Positions 19,258-29,270 of a stretch of 64,000 bases of DNA are shown in pieces (position 1 is the stretch's first letter; every line of letters begins with the position of its first letter). A program made the position numbers and the translations under genes. The notes below the pieces were generated by a model. It had not been told where the DNA came from. It ran no database searches and saw only the letters and a program-made list of their open reading frames with translations. Location: the NCBI RefSeq assembly GCF_008086115.1, contig NZ_VSIY01000003.1:310001-374000 (forward strand). The letters are read 5' to 3'. The stretch is from Maritimibacter fusiformis. Lineage in GTDB: Bacteria > Pseudomonadota > Alphaproteobacteria > Rhodobacterales > Rhodobacteraceae.

Positions 19258-19638
19258 CTTTGCTCTCCTGCATGGACGCTCGATCGGGAAACAAGCCCGG
19301 GACAGTCGAAGCATGTCGAAAACCCCGCCCGAGTCGAAGCATTAATTTCGCCCGGGCCCGATGCCGGCACGTGACACGCGCCCCGGGCCGGTCATGTGCC
19401 CGCCCCGACCAAGGCATCGGGTCCGGTTTCGACGCGATGCCACAAGGAACGCCGGCGTGCGACCGGGTCGCGCTGGCCACATTGGTTCGATCTCCATCCG
19501 GTTCGTGAAGCGCCAACCCGCAACGACGACGTCTGTTCCCCTTTGTGGGGTCGATTTTTCGCCGATCAAGGCCGGGAGGCGCCGGGATCGGCTGCGTTCC
19601 GGTCCCGTCACGGGAAGGACGGGTGCGAGGCGGCACGC
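19258..19638. other. 381-bp intergenic stretch with a spaced direct repeat
   Basis: No gene is supported. It carries the upstream region of the small lipoprotein gene (read leftwards) and the tail side of the DUF2937 gene. The only marked structure is the direct repeat at 19304-19342. Several short frames exist here but none has a ribosome site plus protein-like composition. Confidence 0.5.
19304..19342. repeat. Two direct copies of AGTCGAAGCAT, 28 bp apart
   Basis: Exact 11-base copies at 19304-19314 and 19332-19342, with an additional GTCGAA at 19315-19320 between them. They lie 47-85 bases upstream of the lipoprotein start codon, where an operator would be expected. No known regulator site matches from memory. 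Confidence 0.5.
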
Positions 19639-20121
19639 TCAGGCGGTGCGGCGGAACGGGCGCAGCATCAGCGACAGAAGTGCCGTGACCAGCGCCCAGC
19701 CGGCGGCATAGCCGAGGCCCGCGGCGATCAGCCCTTCGGAGGTCGCGGGCACGCCCGGCTGGTAGTCGTCCCAGGTGCGCCGGGCCAGGTCCGGGTCGCG
19801 GAAGCGGTAGAACCGGGCCAGGCGCTCGAGCGGCTGTGCGGTGGCAAGCGCCTGGTAGTCAGCGTTCAGCCGCTCATAGCGATAGATGCGGGCGCGCATG
19901 TCGTCGCGCAGACTGTCAGTGAAGTCGCTGCCGCCCATCTTTTCGAAGGCTTCCTCGCGGCTCAGCCCGGCGACCCGCGCGGTGGTGTCGAAGGCGATGG
20001 TGACGGCGCGCAATTCGTCCACCGCGCCGGACAGGCGCTGGACGTATTGCTGCGAGAACTCGGGAAATTGCGACAGCGCCACCGCGCCCGCGATGCCGCC
20101 TGCCAGTGCGAGGATGCGCAT
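19639..20121 (-). CDS. DUF2937 family membrane protein
   Basis: A 160-residue protein with an N-terminal hydrophobic segment (residues 2-20) and a C-terminal one (about 130-150) flanking a charged, mostly helical middle that is probably periplasmic. The pattern 'FPEFSQQYVQRLSGAVDEL' is characteristic of DUF2937, whose function is unknown. It lies 84 bases after proS on the same strand and is probably cotranscribed. Family assignment is from memory of the pattern. Confidence 0.82.
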   Translation of the reverse strand: MRILALAGGIAGAVALSQFPEFSQQYVQRLSGAVDELRAVTIAFDTTARVAGLSREEAFEKMGGSDFTDSLRDDMRARIYRYERLNADYQALATAQPLERLARFYRFRDPDLARRTWDDYQPGVPATSEGLIAAGLGYAAGWALVTALLSLMLRPFRRTA

Positions 20122-20205
20122 CTGCCTGCCTTTCCGACTGCCCGCCGGTCTTGTTGCCGGCCCGCGCAGAGTGTGCGGCCTCGGCCGCGTTCGGTCAAGC
20201 CGGGG

Positions 20206-21546
20206 CTAGAGATGGCCCGCGTAGATGCCGCGGAGGCGGTCGACCACCAGGTCGGGGGCCAGCTCCTCGCTCTCGCCGGTGCGGCGCGAGGTCAGCTCGA
20301 CCACGCCGGCCTTGAGGCCGCGCGGCCCGACGGTGATGCGCCAGGGCAGGCCGATCAGGTCCATCGTCGCGAACTTGGCGCCGGCACGTTCCTCGCGGTC
20401 GTCATAAAGCGGCTCGAACCCGGCCCTGGTCAGGGCGGCATAAAGGTCTTCGCAGGCGCGGTCGGCCTCGCCGTCGCCCTGTTTGAGGTTCACGATGCCG
20501 ACGTGGTAGGGCGTGACACCCTCGGGCCAGATGATACCCGCCTCGTCATGGTTGGCCTCGATGATGGCACCGACCAGGCGGCTCACGCCGATCCCGTGCG
20601 AGCCCATGTGAACCGGCACCTTTTCGCCGTCCTTGGTGTTCACCGTGGCCCCCATCGGCTCGGAATACTTGGTGCCGAAATAGAAGATCTGCCCGACCTC
20701 GATGCCGCGCGAGGTGCGGCGGCGATCCTCGGGCACCTTCTCGAACAGGCCCGCGTCATGGGTCTCGTCGGTGCGGGCGTAGGGCTTGGTCCATTCGTTG
20801 CAGATCAGCGCCACCTGGTCCCAGTCGTCATAGTCGATGTCGCGGTTGCCAAGGCTGAGGTCGGTGATCGCGCTGTCATAGAACACCTCGCTCTCGCCGG
20901 TCTCGGCCAGCACGAGGAATTCATGCGTGTCGTCGCCGCCGATCGGCCCCGAGTCGGCGCGCATCGGGATCGCCTTCAGCCCCATGCGCTCATAGGTGCG
21001 CAGGTAGCTCACCATGTGCCGGTTGTAGGCGTGCATCGCGTGTTCATGGTCCACGTCGAAGTTGTAGCCGTCCTTCATCAGGAACTCGCGCCCGCGCATC
21101 ACGCCGAAGCGCGGGCGGATCTCGTCGCGGAATTTCCACTGGATGTGGTAGAGCGTCAGCGGCAGGTCCTTGTAGCTGCCGACATGGGCGCGGAAGATGT
21201 CGGTGATCATCTCCTCGTTGGTCGGGCCATAGAGCATGTCGCGGTCGTGGCGGTCGCGGATGCGCAGCATCTCGGGGCCATAGGCGTCGTAGCGCCCGGA
21301 TTCCTTCCACAGGTCGGCCGGTTGCAGCGTCGGCATCAGCATCGGAATGTGCCCGGCGCGCACCTGTTCCTCGTGCACGATGTTTTCCAGTTTGCGCAGC
21401 ACCTTGAAGCCCATCGGCAGCCAGGAATAGATCCCGGCGGCGGCCTGCTTGATCATGCCGGCGCGCAGCATCAGGCGGTGCGAGGCGATCTGCGCCTCGG
21501 CGGGCGTTTCTTTCAGAACCGGAAGGAAATAGCGGGACAGGCGCAT
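20206..21546 (-). CDS. proS: Prolyl-tRNA synthetase
   Basis: A 446-residue class II aminoacyl-tRNA synthetase charging tRNA-Pro. It is the short alphaproteobacterial type without the ~180-residue editing insertion of E. coli ProS. Motif 2 region '[21 protein letters not shown]' (in part [10 protein letters not shown]) lies near residue 140-160, motif 3 '[14 protein letters not shown]' near 315-330, and a C-terminal anticodon-binding domain follows ('[17 protein letters not shown]'). The ATG at 21546 starts [15 protein letters not shown], the usual N-terminus; the longer frame to 21825 overlaps the divergent esterase gene and is rejected. Confidence 0.96.
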   Translation of the reverse strand: MRLSRYFLPVLKETPAEAQIASHRLMLRAGMIKQAAAGIYSWLPMGFKVLRKLENIVHEEQVRAGHIPMLMPTLQPADLWKESGRYDAYGPEMLRIRDRHDRDMLYGPTNEEMITDIFRAHVGSYKDLPLTLYHIQWKFRDEIRPRFGVMRGREFLMKDGYNFDVDHEHAMHAYNRHMVSYLRTYERMGLKAIPMRADSGPIGGDDTHEFLVLAETGESEVFYDSAITDLSLGNRDIDYDDWDQVALICNEWTKPYARTDETHDAGLFEKVPEDRRRTSRGIEVGQIFYFGTKYSEPMGATVNTKDGEKVPVHMGSHGIGVSRLVGAIIEANHDEAGIIWPEGVTPYHVGIVNLKQGDGEADRACEDLYAALTRAGFEPLYDDREERAGAKFATMDLIGLPWRITVGPRGLKAGVVELTSRRTGESEELAPDLVVDRLRGIYAGHL

Positions 21547-21697
21547 GGTTTGTCCTTTGTGTCTCAGGGTCGCCTGCCCGTTTAGTCGCCCGGCGCGGCG
21601 CGGGCAAGCGCGAAGGCGGGGCCGCGCCGGGCGTGTCGGGCTTGACCGCCGGGATGCGGCGTCCAAAGGTGGGGCATTGCCCCGAACCAAGGCCCCG

Positions 21698-22597
21698 ATG
21701 ACCCGGCCCCGTTTCCACCCCGACCTGACCTCGGCCAGATGGTTGCCCCGCTCGGTGATCACGCCGCGCCTGTTGCCCTTGGGCCGCGCGGCGATGCGGC
21801 TGGTCGGCCTGCTGGCGCGGCGCAAGGCCGAGGTCGCACCGGTGCCGGGCGGGCGCGAGGTCTGGCTGGTGCGCCCCGACGCGCCGCGTCCCGGTTCGAT
21901 GCCGGTTTTGTTCTGGGTCCACGGCGGCGGGTTGATCTTCGGCCACCCGGCGCAGGAGCTGGCGTTCTGCCGGATTGTGGCGGAGCGGTTCGGCGCACTG
22001 GTGGTGGCACCGGCCTACCGCTTTGCACCGGAGCACCCCTACCCCGCGGCGCTCGATGATCTGCGCGCGGCCTGGGGTTGGGTGCAGGATCGCGACGATG
22101 TGGACCCGGCGCGGATCGTGGTCGGCGGCGACAGCGCCGGGGGCGGGCTGGCGGCGGCGCTGGCCATTTCGCTCTGCGACGCGGGCGCGGCGCTGCCCTG
22201 CCGGTTGATCCTGCATGAACCGATGCTGGACCCGGCGACGCGCCACCGTCCGGACCCGGACCCGGCAACGCTGCGGTTGTGGGGCGCGCGGATCAACCGC
22301 TTTGCCTGGGAGAGCTACCTGGCCGGGCTGAGCGGCGAGATCCCGGCCACCGCCGCGCCCGCACGGCTGGCCGATGCGCGCGGCCTGCCGCCGACCTGGA
22401 TCGGGGTCGGCACGATGGACCTGTTTCATGACGAATGCCTCGCCTTTGCCGACAAGCTGCGCGCGGGCGGGGTGCTGAGCGGGATCGATGTGGTTGCCGG
22501 GGCACATCACGGTTTTATGGCCGCCGCGCCAAAGGCCGCCGTCTCGCGCAAATACCGCGACCGGATGTTCGCCCAGATGGCGGCGGCCTGGGGCTGA
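21698..22597 (+). CDS. Alpha/beta hydrolase, hormone-sensitive-lipase family esterase
   Basis: A 299-residue cytosolic esterase. The oxyanion-hole motif HGGG ('[13 protein letters not shown]', about residues 72-84), nucleophile motif GDSAGG (about 145) and the C-terminal Asp/His pair ('GTMDLFHDE', 'AHHGFM') make a complete catalytic triad of the HSL (group IV) family. '[18 protein letters not shown]' is also typical. Start chosen at ATG 21698, where homology-like sequence begins. It is divergent from proS with about 150 bases between. Natural substrate unknown. Confidence 0.9.
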   Translation: MTRPRFHPDLTSARWLPRSVITPRLLPLGRAAMRLVGLLARRKAEVAPVPGGREVWLVRPDAPRPGSMPVLFWVHGGGLIFGHPAQELAFCRIVAERFGALVVAPAYRFAPEHPYPAALDDLRAAWGWVQDRDDVDPARIVVGGDSAGGGLAAALAISLCDAGAALPCRLILHEPMLDPATRHRPDPDPATLRLWGARINRFAWESYLAGLSGEIPATAAPARLADARGLPPTWIGVGTMDLFHDECLAFADKLRAGGVLSGIDVVAGAHHGFMAAAPKAAVSRKYRDRMFAQMAAAWG

Positions 22598-22749
22598 CGC
22601 CGGGGCCGCGCGCCGCCTGTTCCGACACGATCCGTTCTGACGCGCCCGTCACGCGCGGTCACGGCTGCGTTACCCCGGTGATCCCATGTGCCCCCGCCCC
22701 GCGTAGCCCCAGCACGAACCGCGACACGGACATCACTCAGGAGGACAAC

Positions 22750-23262
22750 ATGACCATCGCATCCAAACTCGGCCTTGCGGCCGCTTTCGCCCTGACCACC
22801 TCGGCCGCCCTGGCACAGAACACCATCGTCGACATCGCCGCCGGCGACGACCGCTTCGAGACCCTCGTCGCCGCCGTCACCGCCGCCGACCTGGTCGAGA
22901 CCCTGTCGGGCGAAGGCCCGTTCACCGTCTTCGCGCCGACCGACGATGCCTTCGCCGCCCTGCCCGCGGGCACCGTCGAGGGTCTGCTCGAACCGGACGC
23001 CAAGGGCGATCTGACCAACGTGCTGCTCTACCACGTCGTCGCCGGCAAGGTGATGTCGGGCGATATCGCCATGGGCAACACCAAGGTGGGCACCGCGCTC
23101 GAAGGCGCCAATGTCTGCGTGATCAAGGGCGAGGGCGTCATGCTCGACGACGGCTCGGGCACGATGGCCAACGTGATCATCGCCGACATCGAAGCCTCGA
23201 ACGGCGTCATCCACGTGATCGACACGGTGATCCTGCCGGGCAACGACCCGTCCTGCATGTAA
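22750..23262 (+). CDS. Secreted fasciclin (FAS1) domain protein, first of a pair
   Basis: A 170-residue protein: a signal peptide (first ~22 residues, cut after ALA) and one FAS1 domain. The domain's H1 motif '[19 protein letters not shown]' (about residue 58-76) and 'VLLYHVV' H2 box are clear. FAS1 domains mediate adhesion or act as periplasmic/extracellular binding modules. There are two Cys (about residue 118 and the penultimate residue). GAGGA precedes ATG 22750. A hairpin and a paralogous gene follow. Confidence 0.92.
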   Translation: MTIASKLGLAAAFALTTSAALAQNTIVDIAAGDDRFETLVAAVTAADLVETLSGEGPFTVFAPTDDAFAALPAGTVEGLLEPDAKGDLTNVLLYHVVAGKVMSGDIAMGNTKVGTALEGANVCVIKGEGVMLDDGSGTMANVIIADIEASNGVIHVIDTVILPGNDPSCM

Positions 23263-23268
23263 CCCCCC

Positions 23269-23296
23269 CTGCGCCGGGGGTTCGCCCCCGGCGCAG
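23269..23296 (+). promoter_or_regulatory. 12-bp stem with TTCG loop between the fasciclin genes
   Basis: CTGCGCCGGGGG (23269-23280), loop TTCG, then the exact complement (23285-23296). UUCG is an unusually stable tetraloop. It begins 7 bases after the first fasciclin stop and no T-run follows, so it more likely shields the 3' end of the upstream message than terminates transcription. Confidence 0.7.
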
Positions 23297-23323
23297 CCCA
23301 CACCAGACCCCAAGGAGATTGAA

Positions 23324-23842
23324 TTGACACGTTTTCTGAAAACCACCGCCGCCGCGCTGGCCGCGACCATTGCCCTTTCGGGTGCCGCCAAGGCCGACAA
23401 TATCGTCGAGATCGCCGCCGCCGATGACCGCTTTTCCACCCTCGTCGCCGCCGTGACCGCGGCCGGCCTTGCCGAGACGCTCTCGGGCCCAGGCCCCTTC
23501 ACCGTCTATGCGCCGGTCAACGACGCCTTCGCCGCCCTGCCCGAGGGCACGGTCGAGACGCTGCTCAAGCCCGAGAACAAGGGCCAGTTGACCGATGTGC
23601 TGCTGTATCACGTCGATGACCGCAAGCTGACGGCTGGGATGATCCCGTCGGGGTCCAACTACTTCAAGCCGATCCTTGCAAGCCAGCGGCTGTGCATCAC
23701 CAAGGGGTCGGGCGGCGTGACCATCGCCGACGGCACCGGCGAGAGCGCCAACGTGGTGATCGCCGACATCATGGCCGACAACGGCGTGATCCACGTGATC
23801 GACAAGGTTCTGCTGCCGGGCACCCGGCCGGCCTGCCACTGA
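23324..23842 (+). CDS. Secreted fasciclin (FAS1) domain protein, second of a pair
   Basis: A 172-residue paralogue of the preceding gene, with signal peptide (cut after AKA, about residue 23) and one FAS1 domain ('FTVYAPVNDAFAALPEGTV', 'VLLYHVDDRKLTAGM'). The start is a TTG at 23324 with AAGGAG six bases before it; no ATG is available in frame near there. Both proteins end in a Cys close to the C-terminus. Tandem duplication is evident from shared length and motifs, but the sequences have diverged. Confidence 0.92.
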   Translation: MTRFLKTTAAALAATIALSGAAKADNIVEIAAADDRFSTLVAAVTAAGLAETLSGPGPFTVYAPVNDAFAALPEGTVETLLKPENKGQLTDVLLYHVDDRKLTAGMIPSGSNYFKPILASQRLCITKGSGGVTIADGTGESANVVIADIMADNGVIHVIDKVLLPGTRPACH

Positions 23843-24084
23843 GTTTTCCCCAGCGCTCCCCGAGCACTCCCAAGGGCGGACGTTCCCACCGCCCGGCCGG
23901 GCGCGGTGGTCTTGAAAAAGGCCCCGCGCCCGGTTTCTTTTCGTGACCGCGCCGGGCGCGGCGGCGGCGGGGACGGACAGGGACAGGGCCGCACCAGCGG
24001 GCCGGGTCTGCGCGCCGCACCCGCGCGCCCTTGCGCCAGAGGGACAAACAGGCAAGAACAGGGCCGGGAAACAAAGGAATCCAC

Positions 24085-25161
24085 ATGGCCCTGCCGGTCG
24101 GAACGCAACTGAAATACTGGTCCGTCGCGGCGGTGTTCTTTCTGGTCGCGCTGTGGTTTCTGGGCGACATCATCCTGCCCTTCGTGATCGGCGGTGCGGT
24201 GGCCTATTTCCTCGACCCCGTGGCCGACCGGCTCGAGCGGCTGGGACTGAACCGGGTGATGGCGACGGTGGTGATCACGCTGATCGCGGTGGTGATCTTC
24301 ACGCTGCTGGCGCTTCTGGTCATCCCGCTGCTGGTCGAACAGGCGGTGGCGCTGGTCAACGTCGCGCCGAAGGCGGCGCAGAACCTGCAAGCCTTTCTGA
24401 CCGAGCGCTTCCCGTCATTGATCAACGAGGAAAGCATCCTGCGGCAATCGCTGGCCACGCTGGGCCAGAAGATCCAGGACCGGGGCGGCGAGTTCATCAA
24501 TGCCGCCCTGTCGTCGGCAATGGGGATCGTCAACGTCGTCTTTCTGATCGTCGTGGTGCCGGTGGTCACGTTCTACCTGCTGCTCGACTGGGACCGGATG
24601 ATCGCCGCGATCGACGGCCTTCTGCCGCGCGAGCACGCGCCGGTGGTGCGCGATCTGGCCAGTCAGATCGACCGGACGCTCGCCAGCTTCATCCGCGGAC
24701 AGGGCACGGTCTGTCTGATCCTGGGCACCTATTACGCGGTCGCGCTGATGCTGATCGGGCTGCAGTTCGGGCTGGTCGTCGGCTTCATCGCCGGGCTGAT
24801 CACCTTCATCCCCTATGTCGGCGCCATCGTCGGCGGCGCCCTGGCGATCGGGCTGGGGCTTTTCCAGTTCTGGGGCGAGTGGTGGCTTCTGGGCGGGGTC
24901 GCGGCGGTCTTCGTCGCCGGCCAGTTCGTCGAGGGCAACATCCTGACCCCCAAGCTGGTCGGCGACTCGGTCGGGCTGCATCCGGTCTGGCTGCTGCTGG
25001 CGCTGTCGGCCTTCGGTGCGCTGTTCGGCTTTGTCGGCATGCTGGTGGCGGTGCCGGTGGCCGCGGCCATCGGGGTGGTGGCGCGCTATTTCACCCGCCG
25101 CTACAAGCAGAGCATGCTGTATCGCGGCGGGTCCGACGACCCCGACGAGGACGCGAACTAG
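24085..25161 (+). CDS. AI-2E/PerM family membrane protein
   Basis: A 358-residue membrane protein with about eight hydrophobic segments. Typical features are the N-terminal pair of helices ('LWFLGDIILPFVIGGAVAYFLDPVADRLE'-type start, here DIILPFVIGGAVAYFLDP), the central 'VTFYLLLDWDRM' and C-terminal 'GNILTPKLVGDSVGLHP'. The family includes TqsA-like exporters and sodium/proton antiporter-like members; the transported species here is unknown. ATG 24085 is preceded by AAAGGAATCC. It is 3 bases upstream of hda and probably cotranscribed with hda and ppk. Confidence 0.9.
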   Translation: MALPVGTQLKYWSVAAVFFLVALWFLGDIILPFVIGGAVAYFLDPVADRLERLGLNRVMATVVITLIAVVIFTLLALLVIPLLVEQAVALVNVAPKAAQNLQAFLTERFPSLINEESILRQSLATLGQKIQDRGGEFINAALSSAMGIVNVVFLIVVVPVVTFYLLLDWDRMIAAIDGLLPREHAPVVRDLASQIDRTLASFIRGQGTVCLILGTYYAVALMLIGLQFGLVVGFIAGLITFIPYVGAIVGGALAIGLGLFQFWGEWWLLGGVAAVFVAGQFVEGNILTPKLVGDSVGLHPVWLLLALSAFGALFGFVGMLVAVPVAAAIGVVARYFTRRYKQSMLYRGGSDDPDEDAN

Positions 25162-25164
25162 GCC

Positions 25165-25842
25165 ATGGCGCGGCAGATGACCTTCGAGCTTCCCCTGCGC
25201 CCGGCACGGGGGCGCGGCGATTTCTTCGTCTCGGAAACGAACTATGCCGCGCTGGCGGCGATCGAGGGCTGGCAGGGCTGGCCCGGGCGCAAGATGGTGC
25301 TGACCGGGCCTGAGGGCGCGGGCAAGAGCCACCTGGTCGAGGTCTGGGCCGGGCTGGCCGGGGCCGAGGTGGTCGCGGCGGACGATATCGGCGGGGTCGA
25401 TCCGGCGCGGCTGGCGGGCCGGAACGTGGCGCTCGAGGATGCCGACCGGCTCGCCGGCGATGCGGCGGCCGAGGCGGCGGCCTTTCATCTGCACAACCTG
25501 GTGCTGGCCGAGGGCGGCAGCCTGCTCGTCACCGCGCGCGACCTGCCGCAGCACTGGGGACTGGGCCTGCCCGACCTCACGAGCCGGATGCAGGGCGCGG
25601 CCACGGTGGCGCTGGCACCGCCCGACGAGGCGCTGCTGGCCGCCGTGCTGGTCAAGCTATTCGCCGACCGCCAGATCGCCGCGCCCGCCAACCTGATCCC
25701 CTATCTGACCCAGCGCATCGAACGCTCGTTCGCCGCCGCCCAGGCGGTGGTGGCCGACCTGGACCGCACCGCGCTGGCCGAACGCCGCCCGGTGACGCGC
25801 GACCTGGCGAAACGGCTGCTCGAGGCGGCGGACGACGAATAA
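25165..25842 (+). CDS. hdaA: DnaA-related regulatory inactivator (Hda-type ATPase)
   Basis: A 225-residue DnaA-like AAA+ protein without DnaA's DNA-binding domain. Walker A is [10 protein letters not shown] (about residue 46); 'VAADDI' is a short Walker B-like strand, and '[21 protein letters not shown]' at the C-terminus matches the DnaA lid region. In alphaproteobacteria HdaA with the replication clamp stimulates ATP hydrolysis on DnaA. The N-terminal 'QMTFELPL' resembles the clamp-binding peptide (QxxLxLP-like). Its place between perM and ppk is the usual one in this group. Confidence 0.9.
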   Translation: MARQMTFELPLRPARGRGDFFVSETNYAALAAIEGWQGWPGRKMVLTGPEGAGKSHLVEVWAGLAGAEVVAADDIGGVDPARLAGRNVALEDADRLAGDAAAEAAAFHLHNLVLAEGGSLLVTARDLPQHWGLGLPDLTSRMQGAATVALAPPDEALLAAVLVKLFADRQIAAPANLIPYLTQRIERSFAAAQAVVADLDRTALAERRPVTRDLAKRLLEAADDE

Positions 25843-25925
25843 GCCGCAGGCGGCGCGCTGGACATTGCCCCGTGCCCCGGCCCATAATCCGCGCCACTCC
25901 CCCCGTTCCTGACCCGGTTTGCGCC

Positions 25926-28151
25926 ATGACCCTCGACAGCCCCGCCCCTGCCCGTCCCCCGGCCCCGGACGCGCCCGCGATCGACGCCGATTTCCTGAAT
26001 TCGGACTTCCCCGAGCCGGTCGAACTGCCCGAAGAGGAAATCTCCGGGCCGGGGCGGTTCTTCAACCGGGAACTGAGCTGGCTGGGCTTCAACTGGCGGG
26101 TGCTGGAAGAGGCCGAGAACCCGCGCGTGCCGCTTCTGGAGCGGCTGCGGTTCCTGTCGATCTCGGCCACCAACCTCGATGAATTCTATACCGTGCGGGT
26201 GGCCGGGCTGCGCGAGCTGGAGCGCGAGGGCAACACCACGCCCGCCGCCGACGGGCTGACCCCGGGCGAGCAACTGGTCAAGATCAACCAGAACGCCCGC
26301 GCCCTGATGGCGCGTCAGCAGGAGGTCTACACCATCCTCGCCTCGGAGTTGCGCAACGAGGGTATCGTGATCTGCAACCGCGACACCCTGACCGAGGCCG
26401 ACCACGCGCATCTCGAGGACGTGTTCCTGTCGCGGGTGTTTCCGGTGCTGTCGCCGCTGGCCATCGACCCGGCGCATCCGTTCCCCTTCATCCCCAACAC
26501 CGGCTTTGCGCTGGCGCTGCAATTGCAGCGCAGCGCCGACAAGCGCAAGTTGCAGGCGCTTCTGCCGATCCCGCACCAGATCGACCGTTTCGTGCGCCTG
26601 CCCGCCGAGGAAGGCACGGCGCGGTTTTTGCCGCTGGAAGAGCTGTTGCTGCTGCACCTGCACAGCCTGTTTCCCGGCTATGTCGAAAAGGGAAGCTGCG
26701 CCTTTCGGGTGCTGCGCGACAGCGACATGGAGGTCGAGGACGAGGCCGAGGACCTGGTGCGCGAGTTCGAGACCGCGCTCAAGCGCCGGCGCCGGGGCGA
26801 GGTGGTGCGGCTCAAGATCTCGTCGGGCGCGCCGGCGGCCCTGATGGGTCTGATCCAGCGCGAGTTGCACGTCACCGGCGACGAGATCGTCGAGGTCGAC
26901 GGGCTGATCGGCGTGGCCGACCTGTCGCAGCTTGTGCTGGACGAGCGCCCCGACCTTCTGTGGCCCACCTTCACCCCGCGCGTGCCCGAGCGGGTCGAGG
27001 ACCACCGCGGCGACATCTTCGCGGCGATCCGGCAAAAGGACATGCTGCTGCACCATCCTTACGAGACCTTCAACATGGTGGTGCGGTTTCTGGAGCAGGC
27101 CGCCCTCGACCCCAACGTGGTGGCGATCAAGCAGACGCTCTATCGCACCTCGCGGGATTCACCCATCGTCTCGGCGCTGTGCGAGGCCGCCGAGGCGGGC
27201 AAGTCGGTGACCGCGCTGGTCGAACTCAAGGCCCGCTTCGACGAGGCCGCCAACATCCGCCAGTCGCGGCGGCTGGAACGTGCCGGCGCGCATGTGGTCT
27301 ATGGCTTCATGAACTACAAGACGCATGCCAAGATCTCGACCGTGGTCAGGCGCGAGGGCGACGACCTGGTGACCTATACCCATTACGGCACCGGCAACTA
27401 CCATCCGATCACCGCCAAGATCTACACCGACCTCAGCCTGTTCACCTGCGATGCCGCCCTGGGGCGCGATGCCACGCGGGTGTTCAACTACCTGTCGGGC
27501 TATGCCCAGCCGGAGCGGCTGGAAAAGCTGGCGATCTCGCCCCTCAACCTGAAATCCACCCTGATCGAACGCATAAGGCAGGAAGGCGACCACGCCGAGG
27601 CCGGCAAGCCCGCCGAGATCTGGGCCAAGATGAACTCGCTGATCGAATCGGACGTGATCGACGCGCTTTATGATGCCTCGCGGCGCGGCGTGAAGATCAC
27701 GCTGGTGGTGCGCGGCATCTGCGGCATCCGGCCCGGCATCAAGGGGCTGTCGGACAACATCCGGGTGAAATCGGTGGTCGGGCGGTTCCTCGAGCATTCG
27801 CGCATCGTCTGCTTCGGCAACGGCCACGGGCTGCCCGCCAAGGGGGCCAAGGTCTATATCTCGTCAGCCGACTGGATGGGGCGCAACCTCAACCGCCGGG
27901 TGGAAACGCTGGTCGAGGTGACGAACCAGACCGTCAAGGCGCAGATCGTCAGCCAGATCATGGCCGCCAACCTGCATGACGTGGCGCAAAGCTGGGTGAT
28001 GCAGCCCGACGGCACCTTCCTGCGCCCCGACCTGAGCCGGATCGAAAACCCGTTCAACTGCCACCGCTTCTTCATGGAAAACCCGTCGCTGTCGGGCCGG
28101 GGCTCGGCCGGGGCTTCGGACGTGCCGGAACTGGCCCACAGCCACGACTGA
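25926..28151 (+). CDS. ppk1: Polyphosphate kinase 1
   Basis: A 741-residue enzyme that reversibly polymerises the gamma-phosphate of ATP into polyphosphate. N-terminal '[19 protein letters not shown]', the catalytic region '[13 protein letters not shown]' with the phosphorylated His, and '[11 protein letters not shown]' are diagnostic of PPK1. I chose ATG 25926; a GTG at 25872 would add 18 residues of low-complexity sequence. The N-terminal ~45 residues are Pro/Asp-rich. It lies 83 bases after hda. Exopolyphosphatase (29271) is one gene further on, so both synthesis and breakdown are encoded here. Confidence 0.96.
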   Translation: MTLDSPAPARPPAPDAPAIDADFLNSDFPEPVELPEEEISGPGRFFNRELSWLGFNWRVLEEAENPRVPLLERLRFLSISATNLDEFYTVRVAGLRELEREGNTTPAADGLTPGEQLVKINQNARALMARQQEVYTILASELRNEGIVICNRDTLTEADHAHLEDVFLSRVFPVLSPLAIDPAHPFPFIPNTGFALALQLQRSADKRKLQALLPIPHQIDRFVRLPAEEGTARFLPLEELLLLHLHSLFPGYVEKGSCAFRVLRDSDMEVEDEAEDLVREFETALKRRRRGEVVRLKISSGAPAALMGLIQRELHVTGDEIVEVDGLIGVADLSQLVLDERPDLLWPTFTPRVPERVEDHRGDIFAAIRQKDMLLHHPYETFNMVVRFLEQAALDPNVVAIKQTLYRTSRDSPIVSALCEAAEAGKSVTALVELKARFDEAANIRQSRRLERAGAHVVYGFMNYKTHAKISTVVRREGDDLVTYTHYGTGNYHPITAKIYTDLSLFTCDAALGRDATRVFNYLSGYAQPERLEKLAISPLNLKSTLIERIRQEGDHAEAGKPAEIWAKMNSLIESDVIDALYDASRRGVKITLVVRGICGIRPGIKGLSDNIRVKSVVGRFLEHSRIVCFGNGHGLPAKGAKVYISSADWMGRNLNRRVETLVEVTNQTVKAQIVSQIMAANLHDVAQSWVMQPDGTFLRPDLSRIENPFNCHRFFMENPSLSGRGSAGASDVPELAHSHD

Positions 28152-28165
28152 CGGCGCGCGCCATG

Positions 28166-28191
28166 CCGGAGTATTTTTCGCCAAGGTGAAG
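28166..28191 (+). repeat. Dispersed intergenic motif, copy 1
   Basis: Sequence of the form GGAGTATTTTT-(C)GCCAAGGTGAAG, 15 bases after the ppk stop and just after a GGCGCGCGCC palindrome. Related copies occur at 36770, 36829 (inverted), 46687 and, degenerate, 53265. See findings. Confidence 0.7.
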
Positions 28192-28276
28192 CCGCGGGGT
28201 TGAAACGGCGCGCGCGCGGGCCATGTTCGGAGCGAGGCCCCGCGATCGGCGTGTGGCAGGGCGATGCGGGTGTCAT

Positions 28277-29200
28277 GTGACCGTTTTTCTACTTGTTCTG
28301 GGTCTCATCCTTCTGGTGATCGGCGGCGACATGCTGGTGCGCGGCGCGGTCGGACTGGCGGGCCGCCTTGGCGTTTCTCCGCTTCTGATCGGGTTGACGG
28401 TGGTGGGCTTCGGCACCTCGACGCCGGAGCTTGTCACCAGCCTGCAAGCCGCCTTTGCCGGGGCGCCCGGGCTGGCGCTGGGCAACGTGGTCGGCTCGAA
28501 CATCGCCAATATCCTCCTGATCCTCGCCGTTGCCGCGCTGATCCGCCCCTTCGCGGTCGGGCGCGCGGCGCTGGGGCGCGACGGGCTGGCGATGGTGCTG
28601 GCGACGCTGGGTGCCACGGCGCTTATCGCCACGGACGGGCTGGGCCGGGCGGCGGGGTTCGGGCTGGTGGCGGGGCTGGGCCTCTATCTGCTGGTCGCCT
28701 ACCGGATCGACCGCAACGGCAACGACAGTTCCGAAGCCGATCCGGCCGTCACCGATGCGCTGGGCGTGTCGCTGGCGCTGGCGCTGGGCGGCATCCTTCT
28801 GACCATCCTCGGCGCCCGGCTGCTGGTCGACTCGGCGACCGAGATCGCCGGGGCGCTGGGGGTCTCGGACGCGGTGATCGGGCTGACGCTGGTGGCGGTC
28901 GGCACCTCGCTGCCCGAGCTTGTCACCTCGGTCATGGCGGCGCTGCGCGGGCGCGGCGACATCGCGCTGGGCAATGTGCTGGGGTCGAACATCTACAACC
29001 TTCTGGGCGTTCTCGGGGTGACCGCGCTGGTCCACCCGATCCCGGTGGCCGCCCAGATCGCGCGGGTCGACACCTGGGTAATGCTGGCGGTGACGCTGCT
29101 GCTGGTGGTGCTGATGCGCACCGGCTGGCGCGTCAGCCGGCGCGAGGGCGGTGTGCTCCTGATCGGCTATGCCGGCTATCTCGGCTGGCTCGCGGTCTGA
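28277..29200 (+). CDS. Calcium/sodium antiporter, CaCA (YrbG) family
   Basis: A 307-residue inner-membrane cation exchanger with about ten hydrophobic segments. The two alpha-repeats are clear: 'GFGTSTPELVTSLQAAF' with 'GNVVGSNIANILLIL' in the first half and 'AVGTSLPELVTSVMAAL' with 'GNVLGSNIYNLLGVLG' in the second; their acidic residues bind Ca2+. The start is taken as GTG 28277, because the first helix begins directly after it; the ribosome site is weak. It sits between ppk and ppx on the same strand. Ion specificity cannot be read reliably. Confidence 0.9.
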   Translation: MTVFLLVLGLILLVIGGDMLVRGAVGLAGRLGVSPLLIGLTVVGFGTSTPELVTSLQAAFAGAPGLALGNVVGSNIANILLILAVAALIRPFAVGRAALGRDGLAMVLATLGATALIATDGLGRAAGFGLVAGLGLYLLVAYRIDRNGNDSSEADPAVTDALGVSLALALGGILLTILGARLLVDSATEIAGALGVSDAVIGLTLVAVGTSLPELVTSVMAALRGRGDIALGNVLGSNIYNLLGVLGVTALVHPIPVAAQIARVDTWVMLAVTLLLVVLMRTGWRVSRREGGVLLIGYAGYLGWLAV

Positions 29201-29270
29201 GCCGATGCGCCCCGGCGATTGACCGCGCGCGGGGAAACGTGAATAAACCCGTGCAAACCGCCGAGGGCCC

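Noticed and set aside
23900..23975. GC-rich imperfect hairpin after the second fasciclin gene
   Set aside because: The stem has a ~20-base loop and no T-run directly after it, so it does not meet the pattern of a terminator.
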